Positions 1 through 6,897 of a stretch of DNA of 13,953 bases are shown here, piece after piece. Position 1 is the first letter of the stretch, and each line of letters begins with the position of its first letter. The notes below the pieces were generated by a model that saw nothing but the letters and a program-made list of their open reading frames with translations, was not told where the DNA came from and made no database searches. Origin of the DNA: CAVSWN01 sp046728115 (GTDB lineage: Bacteria > Acidobacteriota > Vicinamibacteria > Vicinamibacterales > CAVVIG01); the NCBI GenBank assembly GCA_046728115.1, contig JBKPDW010000410.1:1-13953 (forward strand). The letters are read 5' to 3'. Both the position numbers and the translations under genes were made by a program.

Positions 1-2
1 GC

Positions 3-686
3 ACATGCCTCCTGGACGAGGCGGGCAATCTGCCGATGATGCTGCAGGCGAAGCTGTTGCGTGTTCTCGAATCGCGGCAGCTGCATCCCGTCGGCGCCGA
101 CGCGTCGAGCCCGATGGACGTCCGGTTCATCGCGGCCACCAACGACGATTTGCACGGACGCGTCACCCAGGGTGCTTTTCGCGCCGACCTGTACTTTCGT
201 CTCGCGCAGTACACGATTTGCCTGCCGCCGCTCCGTTCGCGTCCCGACGACATTCCGTACCTCGCGCAGCGGTTTCTCGAGGAGGCGAGCATCGAGCTGC
301 GACGGCCGGTGGAAACGATCGTGCCGGACGCGCTCGAGCTGCTGCAGCGGCATGCGTGGCCGGGCAACGTGCGCGAACTGCGCAACGTGATCCGCAACGC
401 CGTGCTGCAGACGAAGGAGCTGGCGATCCGGGCGGCCGCCATCACTCCATTGCTCCGCAGCACCGATGCGGTCGTAGCGGACCGGGCGATCGCTGGCCCG
501 CGGCAGACGCTCAAGAGCGCCGCAACGCAGGCGGCACGTGCCGCCGAACGTCAGGTGATTTGTGACACGTTGCGTATCACCAAGGGCAACAAGAGCGAAG
601 CGGCGCGGACGCTCCAGACGGATTACAAGACGCTTCACTTGAAAATGAAACATCTGGGCATCCGCGCCGCCGATTTCAGTGCGTAG
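3..686 (+). CDS. Sigma-54-dependent Fis-family transcriptional regulator, C-terminal part (5' end outside window)
   Basis: The C-terminal ~227 residues of a bacterial enhancer-binding protein are visible; the receiver or sensor domain, Walker A and the GAFTGA loop lie before the window. The open frame begins with a Walker B-like LLDEAGNLP, then QAKLLRVLE, the sensor I-like RFIAATN, the arginine-finger region FRADLYFRL, LPPLRSRPDDI, and the sensor II motif WPGNVREL. After a variable linker, the last ~45 residues form a Fis-type HTH (GNKSEAARTLQ, then DYKTLHLKMKHLGI). Family knowledge: such proteins use ATP hydrolysis to remodel the closed complex of sigma-54 RNA polymerase, and the HTH binds upstream enhancers. 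It converges with the ECF sigma gene, so the two are not co-transcribed. The input signal cannot be told from this fragment. The class assignment is firm. Confidence 0.93.
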   Translation, partial: TCLLDEAGNLPMMLQAKLLRVLESRQLHPVGADASSPMDVRFIAATNDDLHGRVTQGAFRADLYFRLAQYTICLPPLRSRPDDIPYLAQRFLEEASIELRRPVETIVPDALELLQRHAWPGNVRELRNVIRNAVLQTKELAIRAAAITPLLRSTDAVVADRAIAGPRQTLKSAATQAARAAERQVICDTLRITKGNKSEAARTLQTDYKTLHLKMKHLGIRAADFSA

Positions 687-835
687 TCGTTCGTCCCGCA
701 GCGTTCACTTGAACCTCGATGCAGACAGTCTTATTTAGTTGCTGCTGGGGGCCCTGAAACCTTGACGGCTACAGTGCGGGAATCACAGACGCTTCGACCG
801 TTTACTTTTCGTACCTGTCGTCTAGTCCACGCGGT
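687..835. other. Convergent intergenic gap between sigma-54 activator and ECF sigma gene
   Basis: This 149-bp gap separates two convergent genes. A short inverted repeat, GTTCA-ct-TGAAC, sits at 703-714, shortly after the activator stop. There is no convincing terminator with a T tract and no recognisable gene. Confidence 0.4.
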
Positions 836-1435
836 TCACACCAGTACCGCGTCTGCCTCCTGTTCTAGAAGATCCGTCCTCGCTGAAATGCGCGACGTTT
901 TCAGCTCGCTGTCGAGCGCACCGCGGAGTGCCTTTCGGGCGCGCGATAGCCCCGACATGACGGATCCAATGGGAATGCCCATCGCATCAGCCAGCTCTCG
1001 ATAGGTCAGACCCTTCAGTTCGCGGAGCACGAGCAGTTCATGAAAACGAGCTGGCAAGCTGCTCAGCGTCCGCTCGATCAACGCGACGTCATCGGTCTGA
1101 AGCAATAACGTTTCAGGATCGGACGCTGGCCGAGCGCTGACGTGTTGCGTCTCATCGAACGGGTCGGTCAGGGCTTGGAAGCGGTGGCCGCGCCAATTAC
1201 GACAGCAGTTGCGAACAATTCGGAGGAACCAGGCACGGCCATCTCCGCCGGTAAATGTGCGAAAGTATTGAAAGGCCCGTAGTGCCGCCTCCTGCACGAC
1301 GTCTTCCGCATCGTGCTCATTCCGCATCAGCCAGCGCGCCAGCCGATGGGCGACGTCGAGATGGGGCAGGACGACATCGTCAAAACTCTCACCGAGCGCA
1401 GGTGCCGACGCCGATCGACGAAGTTGGTCATTCAT
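836..1435 (-). CDS. ECF-type RNA polymerase sigma factor (sigma-70 family)
   Basis: A 199-residue extracytoplasmic-function sigma factor. Sigma2 occupies roughly residues 21-83 (RLARWLMRNEHDAEDVVQEA, then FRTF and WFLRIVRNCCRN). Sigma4 occupies roughly 118-171 (LSSLPARFHELLVLREL, then YRELADAMGIPIGSVMSGLS, a typical HTH for -35 recognition). Family knowledge: it directs core RNA polymerase to a dedicated regulon. The open frame extends 32 codons further upstream, but I chose the ATG at 1435 because GGAG lies just ahead of it on the - strand and homology starts only after this point. No anti-sigma gene follows; the next gene downstream is the convergent sigma-54 activator. It is divergent from the HTH/STAND regulator across 280 bp. 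How its activity is controlled is not visible. Only ~28 residues follow sigma4, so there is no C-terminal regulatory extension. Confidence 0.93.
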   Translation of the reverse strand: MNDQLRRSASAPALGESFDDVVLPHLDVAHRLARWLMRNEHDAEDVVQEAALRAFQYFRTFTGGDGRAWFLRIVRNCCRNWRGHRFQALTDPFDETQHVSARPASDPETLLLQTDDVALIERTLSSLPARFHELLVLRELKGLTYRELADAMGIPIGSVMSGLSRARKALRGALDSELKTSRISARTDLLEQEADAVLV

Positions 1436-1715
1436 GGAGCACTCCGAGAACTTGCTGGAGTCCCTGCCCGAAAGTGGGGTACCGAAACCGCAAACCGATC
1501 CCGCGCAGGCGGATGTTCGCGAACACGGCATCGGCTCGAATCTCGGCCAGGACCGGACCGGCCACGAGTCGAGTCGCCGCCGCGGGCACCCGCCACGTAC
1601 GCGCGTCGCCTATCATGTGACCAGTGTGGAGTGGGGGCGACCTCGCGACCACCCACAGCACTCGCACAGAACTCGTACGGCGCCCGTACAACCGCCGAAG
1701 TAAGATGAAAGGGTC
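1436..1715. promoter_or_regulatory. Divergent intergenic region with a candidate palindromic operator
   Basis: This 280-bp region lies between the divergent ECF sigma gene and the HTH/STAND regulator gene, so promoters for both should be here. The clearest structure is the inverted repeat GTACGG-CGC-CCGTAC at 1675-1689, whose right edge is 26 bp before the regulator ATG. That is a plausible place for an autoregulatory operator of an HTH protein, which is inference only. I could not assign confident -35/-10 boxes. Short frames inside the region look non-coding. Confidence 0.35.
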
Positions 1716-4067
1716 ATGAAGCGTGACGCGCCAGGGTCATTTGGCGCGCAGCTCAAAGCGCTCCGCGAGGCGGCGGCGTTCACGCAAGAAGAGCTCGCGA
1801 CGATTGCGGGCCTGTCGGTGCATGCGGTAAGCGCGCTGGAGCGCGGGCAACGACGCCGGCCGCATGTCGAGACCGTGCGCGCGCTGTCTGCGGCCCTCGA
1901 CCTGACGGCTCCGACGCGTGACGCACTGCTGGCGAGCTCGCGGGCGCCTGCGCCGGCGGCCGACGAACTGAGCCGCGTTTCGTTGCCCCTGCCTCTGACG
2001 GTCCTGCTCGGCCGCGATGCTGACGTGCAGACGCTGCGCCTCTGGCTCGCTGATCCCGACGCACGTCTCATCACACTCACGGGGCCAGGAGGAGTCGGGA
2101 AGACTCGTCTTGCGCTGGAGATCGCACGTGCCCTCGCGGCCGAGGGCAGATCCCGTGTGCTGTTCGTAGGGTTGGCCTCGATTCGGAACCCTGCGTTCGT
2201 GGCGCCCGCGATTGCCGAGGCGCTCGGAGTGTTGGACGCCACGGCACTCGACTTGCCGAAGCGCGTAAGGGTCGCGTGCGACGGTGCTCCTACGCTGCTG
2301 GTGCTCGACAATTTCGAGCAGGTCCTGGACGCGGCGCCGCTGGTCGCGGATCTCCTCACGGCGGTTGCCGCGCTCCGCGTGCTGGTCACTAGCCGCGCCC
2401 CGCTGCGTGTGCGAGGAGAGCGGGAGTACGGCGTGGGACCACTCGCGTTGGAGGTGGACGTCGACGCGACGTCGCCAGCCGATCTCGCGCGCTGTCCCGC
2501 GGTGCGGCTATTCGTGGAGCGGGTTCGGGACGTGCAACCTGACTATCGCCTCACGGCGGCGAACGGCCCCACCGTGACGGCGATTTGTCGACGGCTCGAT
2601 GCCCTGCCGCTCGCGCTGGAGCTTGCGGCGCCGTGGATCAAAGTCTTGACGGCCGAGGATCTGCTTCGTCGACTCGCGCACGATGTCCTGCTTTCGCCTG
2701 TCGGCCCGCGCGATCTCCCCGAGCGCCAACGGACGATGAATGCGACGGTCGCCTGGAGCTATCAACTGCTTGGCCCGAACGAACAACGCGTGTTCCGGCG
2801 TCTCGGCGTGCTGCCGGGGCGGTTTCCGATAGAGGCAGCCACGGCCGTCCTTGCCGGCGGTGAGGGTTCCTCAGCCACGAGTGACGAAACGCTCCGCGGG
2901 GCAGCCGGTTTGATCGACAAAAGCCTCCTCCTGCGAACCGAGACGACGGTGGCGACCCGTCCGCTGTACCAGATGCTCGAAACCGTGCGGGCGTTCGCGT
3001 CTCTCGAGCTCACCGCAGCGGGCGAGCGCGAGGACGCACTGGCGGGACTGGCGCGCTATTGCACGACCGAAGCCGCGCTCGCGGCGGAGGAACTGTTCGG
3101 TCCTGCGCAGGCCGAATGGCTGGATCGCGTGCGTGACGATCTCGAGAGCTACCGCGGCGCACTGACGTGGCTCATCGAGCGCGGCCGGCCAGTCGAAGCG
3201 GCCAACATCGCGTGGGGGCTGATGTACTTCTGGGTGATCCGGGGACTCGCGGTCGAAGGCCTTCAGTGGTATGAACAGGTTCTGAACCTGCCGTCCCTTC
3301 CGCCCATTCCCGAGTCGAGAGCGCGGGTTGGCGCGGCCATGATGTGGTACTCGCTGGGAGACCTCGGGCGCGCAACCACCGGGCTCACGCGCGCCCTCGA
3401 GCTCGCCCACGACGCCGGCGACACGGAAATGGTCGCGCAGGCTGAGCATCTGCTCGGGCACGTTGAACACGCCGTTGGCAACTCAACCGCTGCTCGCGCT
3501 CGATTTACCCGCAGTGTCGAGGGGTTCCGGGCGTTGGCGATCCCATGGGGGGTTGGGAATTCGCTGAACGGGATGGCGAAGGTAGCCCTGTCGATCGGCG
3601 ATGCCACCGAGGCGGAACGCCTGCTCGATGAGGCCACATCGGTGCTTCGGCACTGTCCGTGGTTCCTGGCGCTGGTGTCTTTTCGTCGCGCCACGCTGGC
3701 GGTGCAGCGCGGGAACCCCGATGAGGCGATCGCGTCGGTGCGTGAAAGTCTCACACTCTTCAGGCAACTCAATGACAAGTTCGCGATTGTGTACGCGCTG
3801 GCCCCCCTCGCCGCGGCGGCGGTACTCAAGGGCGACGACCTGTGGGCGGCGCGGATCCTGGGCGCTCGGGACGCCGTTACGGAACGCACAGGTGCCACGG
3901 TCGTCGACAAATGGGTGCACGGCCTTGGAGAGCAGGCCGAACGGGAGGTGCGTGCACGCCTCGGCCCGGATCGGTGGGCCCGGGCGTATGCGGCAGGCCG
4001 TGTGACCTCGATCGATTCGTTCATAAAGGACATCGATAGCGTCTTGAAGTGTCGCGCGCGCTCTTAG
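1716..4067 (+). CDS. XRE-HTH / NB-ARC-like STAND ATPase / TPR transcriptional regulator
   Basis: A 783-residue multidomain regulator of the predicted-ATPase (COG3903-like) type. Residues ~8-65 form an XRE HTH (LKALREAAAFTQEELATIAG, then SVHAVSALERGQRRRP). The STAND/NB-ARC ATPase follows: Walker A GPGGVGKT at 123-130, Walker B LLVLDNFEQV at 194-203, VTSR at 224-227, and the GLPL-like LDALPLALELAA at 294-305. A winged-helix segment lies at ~335-375 (RTMNATVAWSYQLL, then EQRVFRRLGVLPG). Residues ~440-770 are helical with TPR-like repeats, ending in the family-typical AARILGARDAV and GPDRWARAYAAGR segments. Family knowledge: ligand or partner binding to the repeat arm is thought to trigger a nucleotide-dependent switch that controls DNA binding. 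The ATG at 1716 follows GAAAGGG and precedes the HTH directly. It is divergent from the ECF sigma gene. Target and signal are unknown. A defence role, known for some STAND proteins, is possible but the N-terminal HTH favours transcription control. Confidence 0.9.
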   Translation: MKRDAPGSFGAQLKALREAAAFTQEELATIAGLSVHAVSALERGQRRRPHVETVRALSAALDLTAPTRDALLASSRAPAPAADELSRVSLPLPLTVLLGRDADVQTLRLWLADPDARLITLTGPGGVGKTRLALEIARALAAEGRSRVLFVGLASIRNPAFVAPAIAEALGVLDATALDLPKRVRVACDGAPTLLVLDNFEQVLDAAPLVADLLTAVAALRVLVTSRAPLRVRGEREYGVGPLALEVDVDATSPADLARCPAVRLFVERVRDVQPDYRLTAANGPTVTAICRRLDALPLALELAAPWIKVLTAEDLLRRLAHDVLLSPVGPRDLPERQRTMNATVAWSYQLLGPNEQRVFRRLGVLPGRFPIEAATAVLAGGEGSSATSDETLRGAAGLIDKSLLLRTETTVATRPLYQMLETVRAFASLELTAAGEREDALAGLARYCTTEAALAAEELFGPAQAEWLDRVRDDLESYRGALTWLIERGRPVEAANIAWGLMYFWVIRGLAVEGLQWYEQVLNLPSLPPIPESRARVGAAMMWYSLGDLGRATTGLTRALELAHDAGDTEMVAQAEHLLGHVEHAVGNSTAARARFTRSVEGFRALAIPWGVGNSLNGMAKVALSIGDATEAERLLDEATSVLRHCPWFLALVSFRRATLAVQRGNPDEAIASVRESLTLFRQLNDKFAIVYALAPLAAAAVLKGDDLWAARILGARDAVTERTGATVVDKWVHGLGEQAEREVRARLGPDRWARAYAAGRVTSIDSFIKDIDSVLKCRARS

Positions 4068-4247
4068 TCAGCTCGTGCAGCGGGCTGGGCTGAGACGAGT
4101 GCTTCGATCGCTTGTCTCCTGTCAGTGCTGTCTTGACCGCGTCGAAGGCGGTGCACTGGAACGTCGTGGAGCCAAGCAGTGCGGTAGCGTCTCAGCGCAC
4201 TCCCTCTCCGGCTGAACATCCACTGAATTGGCATACCCACCGCGAAC

Positions 4248-4505
4248 GTGAGTGGACTGCCACAGCACTTCACCGTGGAGCGGAGCCCGTCACCCGGTTA
4301 CGACTACCTGGTGCGGTTCCGCGGGCCGGCCGGCAATATTATCGTCACGGTGAGGGTGAAAGAGGTAGAGCAGGTCTTCTGCCCGAGCGAGGGAGGCGCA
4401 GGGATCGCGTTTGCCGACCTAACTCTTCCCGCGCCCGCGTTCGTCGATGTTTCGCAGCAAGAGGTTGAGACTCTGAACCCGCTCGTCGCGGCGATGATTC
4501 GGTAG
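4248..4505 (+). CDS. Small hypothetical protein, 85 aa
   Basis: I do not recognise this protein. It is a GTG-started frame of 85 residues with no signal peptide or membrane segment. The middle is rich in beta-type sequence (YDYLVRFRG, then NIIVTVRVKEVEQVF), with one cysteine (FCPS). The end is acidic to neutral (QQEVETLNPLVAAMI). Third codon positions are mostly G or C, as in the firm neighbours, and a strong hairpin lies ~18 bp after the stop, so I think it is a real gene. The GTG at 4248 is the first usable start after the in-frame TGA at 4224. No clear Shine-Dalgarno is seen ahead of it. It lies 180 bp after the STAND regulator on the same strand and could be part of its transcript. The 4068-4247 gap holds nothing I recognise. 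Confidence 0.5.
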   Translation: MSGLPQHFTVERSPSPGYDYLVRFRGPAGNIIVTVRVKEVEQVFCPSEGGAGIAFADLTLPAPAFVDVSQQEVETLNPLVAAMIR

Positions 4506-4522
4506 CACATTTCAATTGTCAT

Positions 4523-4549
4523 CGGGGCGCAGGTCATTCCTGCGCCCCG
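4523..4549 (+). terminator. Strong GC hairpin after the small gene (terminator-like, no T tract)
   Basis: A perfect 11-bp stem, CGGGGCGCAGG / CCTGCGCCCCG, closes a 5-nt loop (TCATT) 17 bp after the stop codon at 4505. Position and strength suit a transcript end. No T run follows, so termination by this hairpin alone is uncertain; it could equally be a 3' stabiliser. Confidence 0.5.
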
Positions 4550-4570
4550 GCTTGCCAAGACAACCCTCGA

Positions 4571-4597
4571 GAACAGCGACAGTGGCATTCGCTGTTC
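4571..4597. repeat. Inverted repeat GAACAGCGA-n9-TCGCTGTTC
   Basis: Perfect 9-bp arms flank a 9-nt spacer (CAGTGGCAT), 21 bp after the preceding GC hairpin. This could be a second RNA hairpin or an operator for a dimeric regulator. It lies ~290 bp upstream of the cupredoxin lipoprotein, rather far for an operator of that gene unless the leader is long. Confidence 0.4.
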
Positions 4598-4884
4598 ACC
4601 CGCCACGCGCCGCCAGACGTCAACCTGCAGGAAGATCACTTTGTCACTGGCTCGGCGGGACGCGCTCTGCTTTGTTATCCGTCCGGCGCAGATATTTCTG
4701 CAGATCCCGCCTCGTCCCAACTCAGCCCGGAATATTCGAGGGTGCCCGCAGATTAGGTCCATTGAGAGCGTTACCTCGTGACGCCTTCATGAATGGAATG
4801 GCTCATCGCGTCAGCGAGCTCGCCGCGTACCGCGGGTGGTCTGCATTTCATGGAAATCAGAAACAGCAAGAAGAGAGGAATGAC

Positions 4885-5331
4885 ATGCGTGTATTCATCG
4901 CAACTGTGATGGTCAGTCTCTGTGCATGGGGCTGCGGCAGCTCCACTTACCCCGGCGGAAACCCGGCTCAGCCGACGCCAGCGGCTGCGCCCACGCCTGC
5001 GCCCGCGCCCACGCCCACGCCTGCGCCCACGCCGACTCCAGCGCCGCCGAGTGGTGTCGTAACGATCGACGTCGTTAGAGAAAATGGTGCGCAGTCCTTT
5101 TCACCAAATCCGGCAACGCTACCGGCTGGCCAGATGGTCGTATGGCGCAACATCGACCGCGTCACGCACCGGGTCGTCTTGAATAACGGATCGCTGGACA
5201 CAGGCGATCTCGCTCCGGGCGCCTCCAGTCAGCCGATGTCCGTCAACACGGGCGGCGGACCGTACCACTGTTCGATTCATCCGTCGATGGTCGGCACCAT
5301 CGTCCCGGCTGCGTCGACGTCGCCCCTTTGA
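4885..5331 (+). CDS. Secreted cupredoxin (plastocyanin-like) protein, probable lipoprotein
   Basis: A 148-residue exported blue-copper protein. Residues 1-17 look like a signal peptide (MRVFIATVMVSLCAWGC). Cys17 could be lipidated, although the box AWGC is not a standard one. Residues ~30-55 are a Pro/Thr/Ala linker (PTPAPAPTPTPAP) that would hold the domain away from the membrane. Residues ~57-141 form a cupredoxin domain with all four type-1 copper ligands: His95 in THRVVL, then Cys129, His132 and Met135 in YHCSIHPSM. Family knowledge: such domains carry single electrons in the periplasm or at the cell surface. The partner is not visible. The ATG at 4885 is preceded by AGAGGA at good spacing. 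A broken YceI-like gene follows on the same strand after 114 bp. A second cupredoxin domain lies ~2 kb away on the opposite strand. Confidence 0.88.
   Translation: MRVFIATVMVSLCAWGCGSSTYPGGNPAQPTPAAAPTPAPAPTPTPAPTPTPAPPSGVVTIDVVRENGAQSFSPNPATLPAGQMVVWRNIDRVTHRVVLNNGSLDTGDLAPGASSQPMSVNTGGGPYHCSIHPSMVGTIVPAASTSPL
4972..5049 (+). repeat. Low-complexity Pro/Ala/Thr-coding repeat (GCGCCCACGCCT-type units)
   Basis: An imperfect run of CCC/CCG/CCA, ACG and GCG/GCC codons encodes the linker of the cupredoxin lipoprotein. Units like GCGCCCACGCC recur several times within ~75 bp, so the tract could change length by slippage in steps that keep the frame. It is a coding repeat, not a CRISPR or an intergenic repeat. 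Confidence 0.75.
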
Positions 5332-5344
5332 TTGACGCCGGATC

Positions 5345-5364
5345 CGTCCCCCATGCCGGGGACG
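5345..5364 (+). terminator. Hairpin after the cupredoxin stop (terminator-like, no T tract)
   Basis: Arms CGTCCCC / GGGGACG form a 7-bp stem around a 6-nt loop (CATGCC), 13 bp after the cupredoxin stop. The position suits a transcript end or a processing hairpin between the cupredoxin and YceI-like genes. No T run follows, so the call is weak. Confidence 0.35.
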
Positions 5365-5445
5365 AGCGCCGAACACGACGCGCTTTCGTGCACCACACAG
5401 GCGCGATGGTGCGAATCTGTCGAATCAACAGTTGAGGACTTTTTC

Positions 5446-6015
5446 ATGAAATCGACCCTGGTCGTGCTGAGTCTCGCGGGGGCAGCGATTGTCGCGACAA
5501 ACACGTGGGGCAAGGCGATGTGCGCGTGATCTGCCCGATGACGATCGGGGGCAGCTTCGATGCGAAGACGACGGCGCTCCGCGGATCGGTGACCGCGAGC
5601 GCGAGCGATTCGCCGGTATTCGACGGGAGCCTCGCCGTAGATCTCCGCACGCTCGATACGGGCATCGCCCTGCGCAACGAGCATCTTCGCGAGAATTACC
5701 TCGAGGTGGACAAAGGGCCGGGGTTCGATACGGCGACACTTTCGAAGATCGATGGGAAAGGGTCAGTCCGAATGCGCCGGAGGGGAAGGGATCCTTCGCC
5801 GGATTGCTGACCCTCCACGGCGTGACGAAGACGGTCGCCGGGGCCGTCGACGTTCTCGCGGCGGGCGCCAGTCTTCGCGTGCAGGCATCCTTTCCGGTCG
5901 ACCTGTCGGACTACTGCCGCGCACGCACTGGAACGTGAACGTCGCGTACTACCTCGACCACGCGTTCGAGGCCCGCACGTCGACGCTGTTGGTACAGCTA
6001 CACATGTCGATGTAA
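5446..6015 (+). pseudogene. YceI-like secreted protein gene, broken by about three frameshifts
   Basis: The ATG at 5446 opens a signal peptide (MKSTLVVLSLAGAAIVATNT), but this frame stops at TGA 5527. From about 5505 a second frame continues the protein: VRVICPMTIGGSFDAKT, then LAVDLRTLDTGIALRNEHLR and ENYLEV, which match the YceI pattern of a conserved LDTG.. segment and the (M/L)RE.YLEV segment. Around 5754-5763 it moves to a third frame (GKGSFAGLLTLHGVTKTVAG, then ASFPVDLSDY). After about 5915 it moves again to a tail ending in LLVQLHMSM at TAA 6015, the least certain part. Each of the three steps is what loss of one base would cause; two fall at G/A runs (5507-5510, 5754-5762). Family knowledge: YceI proteins are periplasmic lipocalin-like folds that bind isoprenoid-type lipids. 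As written, no functional product is expected. Base-calling error is the alternative. Confidence 0.78.
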
Positions 6016-6291
6016 AGCGCGAGTCGGATTCGGTGATATCGCGTAACGGGCGCCCGACTCGGCGGCGGCCGATGAGGAGCTATCAATAAGAGGAGAGGCG
6101 CCCCCGGTTTGGGAGATCCCTCGAGGCGGTAGGGACCCTGAACCATGGTCAGCGACGAGACAGCGCGCCTCGCGCGCTTCGACAGTACCGGATCCTGGAC
6201 ACCGAGCCTGAGCAGGCGTTCGACGATCTGACATCCTTTTGGCTCACAAGTCGGGGCGTAGTCGCCATGTCGAGGCGATGCGCGCGAGTGA
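6016..6291. other. 276-bp gap holding only the GAF-sensor remnant
   Basis: Between the broken YceI-like gene and the FMN reductase stop I see only the fragment at 6145-6233. The rest has stops in all frames and no recognisable coding or RNA feature. Confidence 0.4.
6145..6233 (+). pseudogene. Remnant of a GAF-domain sensor protein N-terminus
   Basis: From the ATG at 6145 the frame reads MVSDETARLAR and then leaves homology, ending at a TGA at 6229. Shifting by one base near 6171-6178 (a CGCGCGC run) gives LRQYRILDTEPEQAFDDLT at 6177-6233. This is the very characteristic opening of GAF-domain histidine kinases and diguanylate cyclases (usual form: RL..LR.Y.ILDT.PE.AFDDLT). After DDLT at 6233 the similarity stops abruptly and no GAF domain follows. 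AGGGA lies ~9 bp before the ATG. So this is about 30 codons of a gene start, frameshifted and cut off, probably left after a deletion or rearrangement. It points away from the FMN reductase gene beyond it. Confidence 0.65.
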
Positions 6292-6897
6292 CTAATCGTG
6301 GTGAGCCGTCATTTCGGGTAGCGACGCGACAGCGGGTGGACCGATGAATTGAGAGGCCGAGCTTTGGACGCGCGCGGCACGTGCGACAGCGCAGAGGAGA
6401 TCTGCGACGAGTTCGGCCACACGGGCGTGGAAGTCCACCCCTTTGGCAATCGGCTCTCCACCAACAATCGTGGCGCGGACGGCTGACAGTGTGCCGCGGA
6501 GCGCCTGCAGACCGCGACGACCACGTTCCGGTGACGGCACGGCGGCAGTGATGGCGATCACTTTTCCTTCGAGCTCGCCCGAACCGATTACCCAGTCGAT
6601 GCCATTCTTCAGTACCCCTGGCAGACTGAACCCGTACTCAGGGGAGGCGATGAACACAGCGTCACTCTCCGCCAGCGCGCGTCTCCATCGCAGCACGCTT
6701 TCGGGCGCACCGCTGGCCTCGACGTCGGGATTGAAAGGGGGGAGGTCCCGTAGGCCGTCGAATACGACGAACTCAACATCCGGCGGTGTCGATGCCGCAG
6801 CGACGTGCAGGAGCGCCAGATTGGCGGACAGCGCCTGGAGGCTGCCGCAGATGCCAAGAATCTTCATCGGGTTGAACTGACGCCCGTACACTCGCAT
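6292..6897 (-). CDS. NAD(P)H-dependent FMN reductase (SsuE/azoreductase-like flavoprotein)
   Basis: A 201-residue flavodoxin-like oxidoreductase. The phosphate-binding loop GSLQALSAN is at residues 18-26 and matches the family pattern GS.R..S.N. The second signature, SPEYGFSLPGVLKNGIDWV, is at residues 85-103 and matches the PEYN.S.PG.LKNAIDW motif. Family knowledge: members bind FMN as dimers and use NAD(P)H to reduce flavin, quinones, azo dyes or metal ions such as chromate; the exact substrate cannot be read from sequence. The frame is open to 6930, but I chose ATG 6897 because AAGGAG lies 7-8 bp ahead of it. ATG 6867, at MKILGICGS, has no such site. No signal peptide, so it is cytoplasmic. 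It is an intact gene amid gene remains, with 400 bp of mostly non-coding DNA upstream. Confidence 0.9.
   Translation of the reverse strand: MRVYGRQFNPMKILGICGSLQALSANLALLHVAAASTPPDVEFVVFDGLRDLPPFNPDVEASGAPESVLRWRRALAESDAVFIASPEYGFSLPGVLKNGIDWVIGSGELEGKVIAITAAVPSPERGRRGLQALRGTLSAVRATIVGGEPIAKGVDFHARVAELVADLLCAVARAARVQSSASQFIGPPAVASLPEMTAHHD

Larger units (their letters stand above)
4506..4884. other. 379-bp intergenic region upstream of the cupredoxin gene
   Basis: Apart from the two inverted repeats at 4523-4549 and 4571-4597, I see no gene here. The cupredoxin frame is open back to 4516, but that leader does not resemble a protein domain. The ATG at 4885, with its Shine-Dalgarno and signal peptide, is clearly the better start. 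The promoter of the cupredoxin gene should be in the right half of this region, but no boxes were assigned with confidence. Confidence 0.4.

Noticed and set aside
1436..1531. Longer start for the ECF sigma factor at 1531
   Set aside because: The added 32 residues have no similarity to sigma2, and GGAG lies just before the ATG at 1435.
1613..2389. 258-codon open frame on the - strand, Ser/Ala/Arg-rich
   Set aside because: It is antisense to the XRE/NB-ARC coding region, has low-complexity composition and no domain; a typical shadow frame in high-GC DNA.
3263..4033. 256-codon open frame on the - strand
   Set aside because: Antisense to the TPR part of the STAND regulator, with biased Ser/Arg composition and no recognisable motif.
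1716..4067. STAND NTPase as an anti-phage defence gene
   Set aside because: The architecture (N-terminal XRE HTH, NB-ARC-like ATPase, TPR arm with no effector domain) matches transcription regulators, and there are no defence neighbours.
4516..4884. Upstream extension of the cupredoxin frame to 4516
   Set aside because: The extra 123 codons have no domain, include both hairpins, and would bury the clear Shine-Dalgarno and signal peptide at 4885.
4972..5049. Possible CRISPR-like or tandem repeat array
   Set aside because: The units are short, in frame and encode a Pro/Thr/Ala linker; there are no spacers.
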